Positions 35,686-44,969 of a stretch of DNA of 61,777 nt are shown piece after piece (the stretch's first letter is position 1; each line of letters begins with the position of its first letter). The DNA is from Ignavibacteriae bacterium HGW-Ignavibacteriae-2 (GTDB taxonomy: Bacteria > Bacteroidota > Ignavibacteria > Ignavibacteriales > Melioribacteraceae). The notes below the pieces were generated by a model. That model was not told where the DNA came from, did no database searches, and saw only the letters and a list, made by a program, of their open reading frames with translations. The stretch is from the NCBI GenBank assembly GCA_002839805.1, contig PGYT01000010.1, forward strand, positions 1 to 61,777. Direction: 5' to 3'. Both the position numbers and the translations under genes were made by a program.

Positions 35686-35728
35686 TTGACGAATAATGAA
35701 TGATTTACTATTTTTGAATCATCATTCA
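35686..35728 (+). promoter_or_regulatory. tetR promoter with overlapping operator
   Basis: TTG (35686-35688), 20-nt spacer, TATTTTTG (35709-35716), a full match to TAnnTTTG. The dyad TGAAT-N4-ATTCA at 35715-35728 overlaps the end of the -7 element and start site, so the regulator should repress itself. Confidence 0.6.
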
Positions 35729-35740
35729 CAAAAGATAGTT

Positions 35741-36328
35741 ATGAGAACTAAAGAAGGAAATAAAGAAAAAGATATTTTGGAGGCAGCAGTTAAGGTTTTT
35801 GGCGAGTATGGGTATCATAACTCAAAAATCGCAAAAATTGCAGAAGTTGCCAATGTTGCCACAGGAAGTGTTTATGTTTATTATAAAAACAAAGAAGACA
35901 TTTTATTACAAATATTTGATTTTGTTTGGTCTCGGCTTTACCATGACGCCGAGGAGATTTATAAAAACGCAAATCTTTCTTCCATAGAGAAATTGGACTC
36001 ATTGATCGATCTCATATTTGACCTTTTTGCTTCCAATACCCCTTTAACACTTGTTTTTGTAAATGAACAGAACCACCTTCAAAAGTCGGTTCCCCAGAAA
36101 TTTACACCTTATTATGAAAAATTTTTCGACTGTGGGGAACATATAGTTATTGAAGGAATAAATAGCAATGTTTTTACAAAAACAATAGATGTAAAAATTT
36201 TCAGAAATTATATTTTCGGCGGAATTAGGTTATTGCTAAACAAGTGGGCAAATGCACCTGATGAATTTCCATTGAACAAAATACGTCGTAATGTAAAATA
36301 TTTTTTAAAGAACGGAATTGTGACTTAA
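35741..36328 (+). CDS. TetR-family transcriptional regulator
   Basis: About 196 residues from ATG 35741. The N-terminal helix-turn-helix (FGEYGYHNSKIAKIAEVANV) and the YVYYKNKEDIL segment are typical of TetR, close to FadR/AcrR-like members. An ATG at 35696 is in frame but would place the promoter -7 element and operator inside the gene, so it is rejected. The same dyad TGAAT-N4-ATTCA occurs before itself and before the tolC-like gene at 36382, so it probably represses both itself and the efflux operon. The effector is unknown. Confidence 0.9.
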   Translation: MRTKEGNKEKDILEAAVKVFGEYGYHNSKIAKIAEVANVATGSVYVYYKNKEDILLQIFDFVWSRLYHDAEEIYKNANLSSIEKLDSLIDLIFDLFASNTPLTLVFVNEQNHLQKSVPQKFTPYYEKFFDCGEHIVIEGINSNVFTKTIDVKIFRNYIFGGIRLLLNKWANAPDEFPLNKIRRNVKYFLKNGIVT

Positions 36329-36346
36329 AAAAATTTGTTCTTTTAA

Positions 36347-36360
36347 TGAATAATGATTCA
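36347..36360 (+). promoter_or_regulatory. TetR operator before the efflux operon
   Basis: TGAATAATGATTCA, i.e. TGAAT-N4-ATTCA, identical in arms and spacing to the site at 35715-35728, 22 bp upstream of the tolC-like start. Confidence 0.6.
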
Positions 36361-36381
36361 TAATACATAGAAGGTAATTCG

Positions 36382-37842
36382 ATGACAAAATTTTCAAAAT
36401 ATCAACTCATTTTTTATTCAATTTTATTTTTATCTGTTGAGCTATTCGCGCAGCATTTAACACTTAATGAAGCTATTGAAATTTCGTTAAGCAGGAATGA
36501 AAAAATAAAAATGTATCAAGCGAAACTATCTCAGAAGGAGTATGATAACCTCTCGGCTTGGGGAAATTTTTTGCCCGTTATCGATATAGAAGCTAGATAT
36601 ACTCATCTAAATAAAGATTTACAGATCGATTTGAATCCTATTCGTGACGCAATGATAAATATTCAGGCTGGCAATCAGGTTGAGCTAACAAATATATCGA
36701 ATGTTTTACAGGGACTCTCACCACTTACTGACGCACAACGACTTCAAGTTTTTGGAACCGCATACTCAAGTTATGATGGGCTTCTTCCTCAGTTTGTTGA
36801 AACTTTTAAAAAGCAGGACTATAAAACTTCCACTCTAACAGCTATTCAGCCTCTTTTTCTCGGCGGCAAATTATTGGCGGCCAAGAAATACGCTTCGGCA
36901 GAATTAAGAGCAGCTGAAAATGAATTGACGAAAATTAAAAACGAAGTTGCTTCAGAAGTTATAAGCAGTTATATGCAGGTTCTTGTTCTTCAAAAAATTG
37001 TCAGTACTCGAAATGACGTTCTGAATGGGATGCTGCAACACAAAATAAACGCCGACAAACTGTATGATCAGGGTATTATTCCTAAGTATCATTTATTAAG
37101 AGCTGAAGTTGCAGTTGCTGAAGCAGAAAGAAATCTTTCCACAGATAAAAACAATTTGGAGCTAGCCCAAATCGTTTTTGCTAATTTACTAGGCAGCGAC
37201 AACTACAAAGACATCTATTTATCTGACAGTCTTCTTTTCAAACATTCTTCTGATCCGATTGAAATGTTTCTTTCGAAGGCCGAATCTAACCAGCCTATTT
37301 TAAAAATACTTCAGGAAAAAAGAAATTCCGCTGCACAAAACTACAATGTAGCTGTCTCCTCTTTTCTTCCTCAAGTAGCGGCTTTCGGCAAATATGATAT
37401 GTACCCCGAATATCTTTCTAGTCTGGAGCCCCGATGGGCAGTTGGTTTGCAGGCAAAATTTAACTTGTTCAACGGAATTAAAGATTATCATAATCTTCAG
37501 AAAGCGAAAGAATTAGAAAACGAGGTTGATTACTTAAGCGCCGATACAAAACGAAAAATTGACTTGTGGATAAATAAATCATACAGAGATATGTCCAACA
37601 ACTCAACTGAATTTCTGAAACTCGATGCAAATATAGAATTAGCCAAAGAAAATTACAGAACAAATGAAAGCCGGTTTAATTCGGGATTAAGCACTTCACT
37701 TGAGGTAATAGACGCTCAACTGTCTTATGAAAAAATTAAAATAGATCGGCTATTAACATTGTACAAATACTACAATGCATTGAACGATCTTTATCTGGCT
37801 TCAGGCAGTCTTACGGAATTTTTAAATATATGGAATCAATAG
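36382..37842 (+). CDS. TolC-family outer-membrane efflux protein
   Basis: 486 residues with a signal peptide (ending near LFAQ) and two TolC-type repeats of long helices plus beta segments (LTLNEAIEISLSRNEKIKMY near the N-terminus; FNSGLSTSLEVIDAQLSYEK near the C-terminus). It should form the outer-membrane duct for the HlyD and ABC-2 proteins encoded next. Shine-Dalgarno GAAGG. First gene after the TetR operator at 36347-36360. Confidence 0.92.
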   Translation: MTKFSKYQLIFYSILFLSVELFAQHLTLNEAIEISLSRNEKIKMYQAKLSQKEYDNLSAWGNFLPVIDIEARYTHLNKDLQIDLNPIRDAMINIQAGNQVELTNISNVLQGLSPLTDAQRLQVFGTAYSSYDGLLPQFVETFKKQDYKTSTLTAIQPLFLGGKLLAAKKYASAELRAAENELTKIKNEVASEVISSYMQVLVLQKIVSTRNDVLNGMLQHKINADKLYDQGIIPKYHLLRAEVAVAEAERNLSTDKNNLELAQIVFANLLGSDNYKDIYLSDSLLFKHSSDPIEMFLSKAESNQPILKILQEKRNSAAQNYNVAVSSFLPQVAAFGKYDMYPEYLSSLEPRWAVGLQAKFNLFNGIKDYHNLQKAKELENEVDYLSADTKRKIDLWINKSYRDMSNNSTEFLKLDANIELAKENYRTNESRFNSGLSTSLEVIDAQLSYEKIKIDRLLTLYKYYNALNDLYLASGSLTEFLNIWNQ

Positions 37843-37851
37843 GAGCAAATA

Positions 37852-38835
37852 ATGAAAATTAAGAAAGGGCATATAATACTTTCTATTCCTGTTATAATTG
37901 TTTTTTCGGCCTTAATATTTTTATTGTCAGGCGCAGAAAAGGAGCAAAATATTGTTACCGGTATAGTGGAAACAACTGAAATTGACGTTGCATCAAAAAT
38001 TCCCGGTAGAATAGAAAAAATGTTTTTTGAAGAGGGTCAGCTTGTAAAAAAAGGCGATATAATAGCCTCTTTAGAAAGCAAAGAAATAGATGCTAAAGTA
38101 GAGCAGGCCCGCGGTGTAATGGATGCGGCCAGGGAAAAAATGAATCTGACAAACAAGGGTGCCCGCGAAGAAGAAAAAAGAGGAGCCGAAAAACTCTATT
38201 TACAAGCAAAACACCAGTTTAACTATGTGAACAAAACCTGGGAGAGATTTCAGAAGTTATATAAGGACTCCGTAATATCCGAACAAGAGCGGGACGAAAT
38301 TGAATTCAAATACAATGCAGCGCTCGAACAAATGGAAGCCGCAAAAGCAAAATATGATATGGCACTAAACGGCGCGCGACCTGAAGAAAAACTGGCTGCA
38401 GCCGCTTTATTTCATCAGGCTGAAAATGTTTTTATTGAAGCCATGACTTACAAAGACGAACTATCATTAAAAGCTCCGATAGACGGCGAAATTAGTCGTA
38501 AGATTGTTGACGCAGGCGAAATAATTTCAGCAGGTTATCCCATTGTAAGCCTTATTAATAGAAATGATTCATACATAGTGCTTCAGTTGCGAGAGGATAA
38601 GTTAGGCAGCATTAAACTTGGGCAAACGTTCAAAGGCAAGGTGCCGGGATTAGGGAACGAGGAATTTGTTTTTGAAGTTACTTTTATTTCAGTGATGGCG
38701 GATTTTGCGACCTGGAAACCGACAAATCAGAAAGGTGAATTCGACCTTAAAACATTTGAGATACATTTAAGAAACAAACGGGCAGCCCCCGATTTACGTC
38801 CGGGAATGACAGTTAATATATTATTATCGAATTAA
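37852..38835 (+). CDS. HlyD-family periplasmic adaptor
   Basis: 327 residues with a single N-terminal membrane anchor (about 8-26). The biotinyl-lipoyl-like halves lie around residues 45-75 (SKIPGRIEKMFFEEGQLVKK) and 205-225 (LKAPIDGEISRKIVDAGEII), with a helical hairpin between them. A C-terminal beta-barrel follows, ending DLRPGMTVNILLS. It resembles YbhG-type adaptors. It links the inner-membrane permeases to the TolC-like protein; the gene starts 9 nt after the latter. Confidence 0.92.
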   Translation: MKIKKGHIILSIPVIIVFSALIFLLSGAEKEQNIVTGIVETTEIDVASKIPGRIEKMFFEEGQLVKKGDIIASLESKEIDAKVEQARGVMDAAREKMNLTNKGAREEEKRGAEKLYLQAKHQFNYVNKTWERFQKLYKDSVISEQERDEIEFKYNAALEQMEAAKAKYDMALNGARPEEKLAAAALFHQAENVFIEAMTYKDELSLKAPIDGEISRKIVDAGEIISAGYPIVSLINRNDSYIVLQLREDKLGSIKLGQTFKGKVPGLGNEEFVFEVTFISVMADFATWKPTNQKGEFDLKTFEIHLRNKRAAPDLRPGMTVNILLSN

Positions 38836-38850
38836 TCTTAAGCGACAAAC

Positions 38851-40017
38851 TTGATGAAAATGATCACCAAAATAATGAAACGAGAGTTTATAAGAATTTC
38901 TGAAAGAAGGACTCTTTATACTTTGAGCATAATGTTTCCAGTATTCCTATTTCTGATCTTTGCATTTATTTATAAAAATGAACTCGTAAGCGATTTACCT
39001 ATTGCCATTTACGATGCTGATGGCAGCCGACTTTCGCAAACTGTAGTAAGATTTGCTGAATCTTCCAGTTCAATGAAAATTGAAAAACATTGTGTTTCAT
39101 TGAATGAATTAAAAGAAGAATTTCTTAATGGAACTATTCAGGGAGCCTTTTATATCCCAGATAATTTTGAAAAAGATGTTAAATCGGGCAAACCCTCGTC
39201 CATTATTGTGTATAAAAATTCGTCGAATGTTATTATAAGTAATTTGATTTTAAAAGAAGGAACAACAATAGTTAAAACCGTTTCGGCCGGCGCTTTGATG
39301 AAAAAATTGCGCGCAACTGGAATGATGGAAGAACAGGCAATGCATTACATTCAGCCGATAAAAATAGAAACACAGTCTTTGTTTAATCCCAATTATAGTT
39401 ACTTAAGTTATCTTTTTCCCGGTCTTGCGTTATTTACTTTACAAATGTTAATAATGATTTCAGCAGTAGTTGTTATAAGCTCCGAATTTACCCATGATAC
39501 GTTTCCCGAATTATTAAAAATCGCTGATAACAAATTGGGAATAATTCTTCTCGGAAAAGCTCTACCGCACTTTCTTATAAATGCTTCAACTGTAATGCTT
39601 ATAGCTGGAATTCTATTTCCTATGTTCAACATAAAAGTATATGGTTCCATTACTTTTGTTATTTTATTTATGCTCTATTTTGTGGCCGCTTGTTTAGCTG
39701 TTGGATTGTTTATTTCAAGTCTTTTTCACAATCAGCTTCTCGCAACAGAAATTGCGGTATTTTTAAACACCCCTGCGTTTATTTTCAGTGGTTTTACTTT
39801 CCCATTATGGGGTATGCCTTTCGCTACTATTGTGTACGCTCAATTTTTGCCGCTAACGCATTTTATGTCGGGATTAATAAAAATTTATCAGATGGACGCT
39901 CCAATTATTGATGTGTTGCCCGAGATAGGGTATTTATCAATCTTTTTATTCGGTTCAATATTGTTGACAATACCGGCCTTAAAGTATCATGTAAAAAAAT
40001 ATTATCCGGGCAATTAA
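38851..40017 (+). CDS. ABC-2 type permease subunit
   Basis: 388 residues. One membrane helix near the N-terminus, a large extracytoplasmic domain (about 45-180), then five helices in the ABC2_membrane_3 pattern, with SSEFTHDTFPELL after the second helix. It resembles the YbhS/YbhR and YhhJ permeases. The next gene (12 nt away) encodes a second, related permease, so they should pair. No ATP-binding subunit is encoded in this operon or elsewhere in the window, apart from PstB. Confidence 0.88.
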   Translation: MMKMITKIMKREFIRISERRTLYTLSIMFPVFLFLIFAFIYKNELVSDLPIAIYDADGSRLSQTVVRFAESSSSMKIEKHCVSLNELKEEFLNGTIQGAFYIPDNFEKDVKSGKPSSIIVYKNSSNVIISNLILKEGTTIVKTVSAGALMKKLRATGMMEEQAMHYIQPIKIETQSLFNPNYSYLSYLFPGLALFTLQMLIMISAVVVISSEFTHDTFPELLKIADNKLGIILLGKALPHFLINASTVMLIAGILFPMFNIKVYGSITFVILFMLYFVAACLAVGLFISSLFHNQLLATEIAVFLNTPAFIFSGFTFPLWGMPFATIVYAQFLPLTHFMSGLIKIYQMDAPIIDVLPEIGYLSIFLFGSILLTIPALKYHVKKYYPGN

Positions 40018-40029
40018 TAGGACAGAAAA

Positions 40030-41238
40030 ATGAAAATTAGATTCAAAGGTTTGCTGAATATATTAAAACGGGAGGTCCGTTTAATTGCTAAGGATATAAA
40101 TATAATCTCTGTAATTTTGCTCGCTCCATTGTTTTATTCTTTCTTTTACGGCGCCGTTTATATCAATAAAGTAGAAACAGATATACCAATTGTTATTATT
40201 GATTGGGATCATTCACCAACTTCACAGAAACTTATAAGATATTTTGATTCACACCAGTCACTGAATATAACCCGCAATGCCACGCACCTCTCTGAGGCAC
40301 AGGAAATGATGAATAAGGGAGAAATACAGGGTATAATACTAATTCCAGATAAATTTGAATCCCAATTAAAAAAGAATCAAGATGGTGTAATTAAAATGTA
40401 TTTGAATACAAGCCGCTTCCTTGTTTCAAACGATATAAATAAAGCTGTAAATGAAGTAGTAGGCTATGTTAACGCTGGAATCGCTGTAAAGTTTTTTGAA
40501 TCCAAAGGTTTAAATTATAATCAGGCATTAAATGTTATTGAGCCTGTAAGAACCGATATGCGCTCATTATTTAATTTTACCGAATCCTATGGCGACTTTC
40601 TAATCCCCGGAATACTTGTATTAATAATTCAACAAACATTATTGATTGGTTTGTCGGAAAGTTTTGCAAAAGAAAGGGAAGAAAATACCATTCCTGATTT
40701 ATTTGAGCAATCTAACGGCAGCATTTTTGCTCTTATTCATGGCAAGAGTTTGTTTTATTTTATTTTATACTCTGCTTATTCCCTTATGTTTTTTACAATC
40801 AATTTTTATGTGTTCAAAATTCCTTTTCACGGCAATACTGCAGCGCTTATAATATTAACTTTTCTTTTGATATTAAGTGTAATCTATTACTCGCTTCTTA
40901 TCTCCTCTTTTTTTAAAAGAAAAATTATTGCAATTCAATTTTTAACTCTTACCTCGTACCCGATTTTTTTAATGTCTGGTTTCAGTTGGCCAATTAACAC
41001 AATGCCGCTATTTATCAGATATTTAGCTTACCTGATTCCAAGTACACCGTATTTATCCGCTTATGTAAGAATAACCCAAATGGGAGCTGACATTGGACAT
41101 GTTATACCGGAATTGCAACACCTTGCGGCTCTTACAATTTTTGGTCTTCTGCTACTGATAATACGTTTAAAATATATCTGCAAAAAAGAAACCGAGTGTG
41201 TTTATGAATTAAATTCAACCGTTCAAAAACACATTTAA
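40030..41238 (+). CDS. ABC-2 type permease subunit, partner of preceding gene
   Basis: 402 residues with the same topology as its neighbour: N-terminal helix, extracytoplasmic domain with IVIIDWDHSPTSQKLIRYFD, and five C-terminal helices including KEREENTIPDLFEQ after the second. Probable heterodimer partner. The C-terminus extends about 20 residues beyond the last helix. The operon continues, 28 nt later, with a small outer-membrane protein. Confidence 0.88.
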   Translation: MKIRFKGLLNILKREVRLIAKDINIISVILLAPLFYSFFYGAVYINKVETDIPIVIIDWDHSPTSQKLIRYFDSHQSLNITRNATHLSEAQEMMNKGEIQGIILIPDKFESQLKKNQDGVIKMYLNTSRFLVSNDINKAVNEVVGYVNAGIAVKFFESKGLNYNQALNVIEPVRTDMRSLFNFTESYGDFLIPGILVLIIQQTLLIGLSESFAKEREENTIPDLFEQSNGSIFALIHGKSLFYFILYSAYSLMFFTINFYVFKIPFHGNTAALIILTFLLILSVIYYSLLISSFFKRKIIAIQFLTLTSYPIFLMSGFSWPINTMPLFIRYLAYLIPSTPYLSAYVRITQMGADIGHVIPELQHLAALTIFGLLLLIIRLKYICKKETECVYELNSTVQKHI

Positions 41239-41266
41239 CTATTAATAAATATCCCTGGAGGACAAA

Positions 41267-41797
41267 ATGAAAATAAAAAATGTATTCTTCTTTTTACTGG
41301 TCACATCTTCACTGGTGTTTGCTCAAAAAAGTCCGCTATCGGTTGGAATTGTAACAACTCACTTTCACAATAACGATTCCAACGACAGATTAAGTTCCGC
41401 CGATAATCCTTATGGTTATGGAGCTGTAGTATCCTATAAGTTATCCGATCAGTTTTCTTTAGCTTTTACTGGCGTTTATTCTAATTCTGACATCGAAAAT
41501 ATTTCTGGCGAAGAAACTGCATTCAGAGGGCATCTTTCAATGTACATTATGCCTTATTCATTGGGTTTTGCAAGACCTTATATTTCTGGAGGCATAGTTT
41601 ACAGTAACCGAAAGTTGGATTATACTTCATCGATTTTGAAGGACAGAACAACAGATAAAATATACGCACGTTACGGTGTTGGCGTTGATGTTCCGGTTAT
41701 AAACAACATCTCCATTAACGGGGATTTGGGCGGATATACAAACGGACTGAAATACATTGGCTGGACTGGAAGTCTAGGCCTGCGATACGGAATATAA
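41267..41797 (+). CDS. Small outer-membrane beta-barrel protein
   Basis: 176 residues with a signal peptide (FFFLLVTSSLVFAQ) and about eight amphipathic beta strands, similar to OmpW/OmpA-like eight-stranded barrels, ending in an aromatic-rich strand (GSLGLRYGI). Shine-Dalgarno CTGGAGGAC is strong. It is the last gene of the TetR-controlled operon and is followed by a clear terminator. Role unknown; it could help export or stabilise the envelope. Confidence 0.75.
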   Translation: MKIKNVFFFLLVTSSLVFAQKSPLSVGIVTTHFHNNDSNDRLSSADNPYGYGAVVSYKLSDQFSLAFTGVYSNSDIENISGEETAFRGHLSMYIMPYSLGFARPYISGGIVYSNRKLDYTSSILKDRTTDKIYARYGVGVDVPVINNISINGDLGGYTNGLKYIGWTGSLGLRYGI

Positions 41798-41847
41798 GAG
41801 ATTTTTATTCCCGTATTCAGCCGACTTGAGACATAATTTGTTTTAAG

Positions 41848-41876
41848 AAAAAGGACAGATAACTTCTGTCCTTTTT
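41848..41876 (+). terminator. Intrinsic terminator at the end of the efflux operon
   Basis: AAAAAGGACAGA (41848-41859) pairs with TCTGTCCTTTTT (41865-41876), 12-bp stem, loop TAACT, T-run on the right. Likely acts on the plus-strand operon. Confidence 0.85.
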
Positions 41877-41995
41877 TATAATCAGATAAACTTTATATCC
41901 GAGTGTTTCTTTACCATAACTATATTGATTTCATTATACAATCGTTACTCTCTAATAATTTTGCAGTGTTTTTTTATGAACTATAATTTATAAAC

Positions 41996-43171
41996 TCATA
42001 GAAATGTTACTAACAAAATAAAATTTAGTATAGCTATAACTCCACCGGTATAAAAAGTCGCATCAATACCTATAAATATAAACATGCCTCCCATTATTAA
42101 CGGACCAAGTGTTTGTCCTAATCGAAGCACCATTCCATTAAAAGACATAAATGCGGCTCGATGTTCCAATGATGCAATTTCAGTTAAAAGAATTTGTACA
42201 GAAGGAATATTAATGCCTTGAGCTGAGCCAAAAATTGCTGTGGGGATAATTAGCAGCCAAATCGTTTCTATTTGGGGAAATAAAACAAGAGCAATTGTGT
42301 AGAGTAAAAATGAGATTTTTAACAATGTTTTTTTAGAATATCTATCCGTCAGCCTGCCGAGTTGAGAAGAAGTAATACCCGTTACTATTGACATAGTAGA
42401 CATAAGAACTCCAATGCCAAGCGGGGAAGCATTAAATTTTTCGTTCAATAAAAAGGGAAAATATGTTAGAAACGAGCCATATAACAAAATAAAAGTAACA
42501 AGACTGGAAAAAAAATACAGCAAGGCAGCTTTTGTTTTAATGCTCCCGAAAATATTTTTGAAATATTTCTTTAATTCCGGTCGAACCACCGGTTCCGGAT
42601 TGTTTAATTTAAAAAACACTATAAATGCTATTGGTAATGCAAATACAGGCAAAGCAAACGGATAATACCAGGCTATTGACGCAAGTATGCCTCCGATAAC
42701 GGGATAACTTGCGGTAGCTATACTTATTAGACTTGCATTATACCCCATAGCATTAGTTCTTTCTTTTTTTTCATAGATATCACCAATAAGAGTAATATTC
42801 AGTGAACCGATTGAGGCGGCTCCCACACCCTGAAAAAATCGAAGCACTAACAAATGGTTAAAATCCCGAACGAAAAAGCAGCCGGTACCGGCTAATCCAA
42901 AAAGTATTAAAGAGGGAATAATAACTTTTTTTCTACCGAAACGATCGGCCATTACACCCAGAACTGGAGTTAGGATTATACCCGGAAGAGTAAAAATGAT
43001 TATTAGAAGTCCAACGGAATTTGCTTGTATTTTTAGTTCGTTAGATATTTTTGGGAATGCGGGTGTAATACTTGCAACCCCCAGCACAGCCATTAACGTA
43101 ATGAGAAATATTATTCTTAGATTGAGATCATTATAGACTGGTTCAAAATTATGCTTATTATCATTAGACAT
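41996..43171 (-). CDS. Major facilitator superfamily transporter
   Basis: 391 residues with 12 membrane helices. The conserved loop 2-3 motif is GVMADRFGRKKVI and its second-half copy is GRLTDRYSKKTLL, as in drug:H+ antiporters (DHA1). The opening SITPAFPKISNELKIQ is typical of multidrug exporters. Substrate not predictable. Monocistronic by position, converging with the efflux operon. Confidence 0.88.
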   Translation of the reverse strand: MSNDNKHNFEPVYNDLNLRIIFLITLMAVLGVASITPAFPKISNELKIQANSVGLLIIIFTLPGIILTPVLGVMADRFGRKKVIIPSLILFGLAGTGCFFVRDFNHLLVLRFFQGVGAASIGSLNITLIGDIYEKKERTNAMGYNASLISIATASYPVIGGILASIAWYYPFALPVFALPIAFIVFFKLNNPEPVVRPELKKYFKNIFGSIKTKAALLYFFSSLVTFILLYGSFLTYFPFLLNEKFNASPLGIGVLMSTMSIVTGITSSQLGRLTDRYSKKTLLKISFLLYTIALVLFPQIETIWLLIIPTAIFGSAQGINIPSVQILLTEIASLEHRAAFMSFNGMVLRLGQTLGPLIMGGMFIFIGIDATFYTGGVIAILNFILLVTFL

Positions 43172-43416
43172 TTAGCTTCTAATTTTTAGTGGGTGAACAA
43201 AACTTTTAACAACAGGTTCACAATATATAAATTTATTTAGCTCCTGCGCCCGATGTTTCTGATGAACATATATGGTGCACTAATATTAAAATGAATCGTT
43301 AAAATGATAATTAAATTGAAATAAAATTAAAAACAATTGTTTTCGAATAAAGAAAAATCAATTTTAATACTTAAAAAAATAATGAATTCTACATTACAAT
43401 CAGCGGAGAATAAGAA

Positions 43417-43866
43417 ATGATATATGATTCAATTGAGAACGCGAAATTTTATTATAACATCGACGAAAAAATTAAAACAGCTCTTCAATTTTTGAGTGAA
43501 ACTGATTTTACCGAAGCTGAGCCTGGCAGAGTTGATATTGACGGCGATAAAATTTTTGCGCTTATTCAAAAATATAATACAAAGCCCGAAGATCAGGGGC
43601 GCTGGGAGGCCCATAGAAATTATATTGACATTCAATTTGTGGCTCTCGGTTCTGAAACAATTGGTTTTGTAAACGTAGATTATCTGGACATTATTCAGGA
43701 ATACGACTCATCTAAAGACGTTGAGTTTTACGATGGGGAAGGCGATTTTGTTCAATTGAACGAAGATGAGTTTGTTGTTTTTTTTCCGCATGACGCGCAC
43801 ATGCCCGGTATTGAGGTTGAAGACACTGAAGAAGTTATTAAAGTAGTCGTAAAAATAGCCGTATAA
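43417..43866 (+). CDS. YhcH/YjgK/YiaL-family protein
   Basis: 149 residues with the family's conserved stretch WEAHRNYIDIQFVALGSETI and the C-terminal FVVFFPHDAHMPGI. The conserved histidine and acidic residues line a cupin-like barrel. Homologues (EbgC, NanQ/YhcH) bind or mutarotate sugars, some with sialic-acid metabolism. No carbohydrate gene is adjacent, so the substrate is open. Shine-Dalgarno GCGGAGA precedes ATG 43417. A hairpin follows at 43886-43905. Confidence 0.87.
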   Translation: MIYDSIENAKFYYNIDEKIKTALQFLSETDFTEAEPGRVDIDGDKIFALIQKYNTKPEDQGRWEAHRNYIDIQFVALGSETIGFVNVDYLDIIQEYDSSKDVEFYDGEGDFVQLNEDEFVVFFPHDAHMPGIEVEDTEEVIKVVVKIAV

Positions 43867-43885
43867 TTTTTAACCAATAATTAAT

Positions 43886-43905
43886 GGTGGGCTTAATAAC
43901 CCGCC
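43886..43905 (+). terminator. Probable intrinsic terminator
   Basis: GGTGGG (43886-43891) pairs with CCCGCC (43900-43905) with one G-U pair, loop CTTAATAA, then C and TTTATTAT. It lies between convergent genes ending at 43866 and 43919. Confidence 0.55.
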
Positions 43906-43918
43906 CTTTATTATACCA

Positions 43919-44824
43919 TTATTGGATAATGTCGTTTATACAAAATTCGAGTGTTTGGTGCTCACACTCTATTGTAAGTGGTGTGGAGCCGAATATCTCC
44001 CCATCTGGCGTTAGAACTTTCGGACTTTCTGTAATAATTTTTATTGACTTTGCTTGAATAGATTCCACTTCAGGCATATGTATATGATCACCCTTAAATA
44101 TTTTGGGCAATCCTCCCAATAAAGTTAACCTTGATGATTTCTTCATTAACGTAATATCAAGCAGACCATCGTCAATTTTAGCGTTTGGCGCCATTAAAAA
44201 ATCTTTGCCTGTATATCTTGTGTTCGATACCTCTATAAACGAGACTTCTCTTTCTTTAATAATTCCATCATGCTCAATTATTACAGGAAATGGTTTTAAA
44301 AATATTGTATGGTACAATACACCAATGGTATAGGATAGACCGCCAAACATTTTTAATCTGTGAGCAGTTTTAGCTACGTCCGTCACAAAACCCAGACCTA
44401 TAATATTAATAAAATAAAACTCTTTGCCATTAGTTGTAAATTTTCCAACATCAATTTTTTTTGTTTTCCCCATTTTAATGGCACTTACTGCATCCCCAAT
44501 TTGTCTTGAATCCAAACCGCAATCCCGGGCAAATGCATTTCCGGTTCCAACTGGAATAACGCCCAATGGAATTCTTTTAACCGAAGAATTGTTCATATAT
44601 CCATTTACAACTTTAAATAAAGTACCATCACCTCCTGCAGATACAATGGCGTCGTAATCCTCAAAATCAGCCGATTGAACAGTAGAGACAGCATCATCCG
44701 AATTTTTTGTGAATATTATATCCGAGTCTATTTCTTTAGTCTGCAATTCTTTTTTAAACTGATTTATAAATTTTGCAGATTTGTTTTGTGCCGCATAATT
44801 ATTATAAATAACGAGAATTTTCAT
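43919..44824 (-). CDS. Diacylglycerol/lipid kinase family protein
   Basis: About 301 residues from ATG 44824 (MKILVIYNNYAAQNK, the usual family start; ATG 44872 would add 16 unlikely residues). The nucleotide-binding motifs VSAGGDGTLFKVVNG and GVIPVGTGNAFARD are clear, and the C-terminal domain has the DGLLDITLM segment. It phosphorylates a lipid (diacylglycerol, sphingoid base or undecaprenol-like) at the membrane face. Exact substrate unknown. Confidence 0.9.
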   Translation of the reverse strand: MKILVIYNNYAAQNKSAKFINQFKKELQTKEIDSDIIFTKNSDDAVSTVQSADFEDYDAIVSAGGDGTLFKVVNGYMNNSSVKRIPLGVIPVGTGNAFARDCGLDSRQIGDAVSAIKMGKTKKIDVGKFTTNGKEFYFINIIGLGFVTDVAKTAHRLKMFGGLSYTIGVLYHTIFLKPFPVIIEHDGIIKEREVSFIEVSNTRYTGKDFLMAPNAKIDDGLLDITLMKKSSRLTLLGGLPKIFKGDHIHMPEVESIQAKSIKIITESPKVLTPDGEIFGSTPLTIECEHQTLEFCINDIIQ

Positions 44825-44969
44825 TATTAACTGAATTAATTTCGAAAAGTTAGCAAATGTAGCATATATCAATTTCTTTTCATAAGGATTTTTTAACAGC
44901 GTAAATGTTTACCGAATATCTTTAATCGGCAAAGCGGTTTTAGTGGGATACAACAAATTATTTTCTTAA

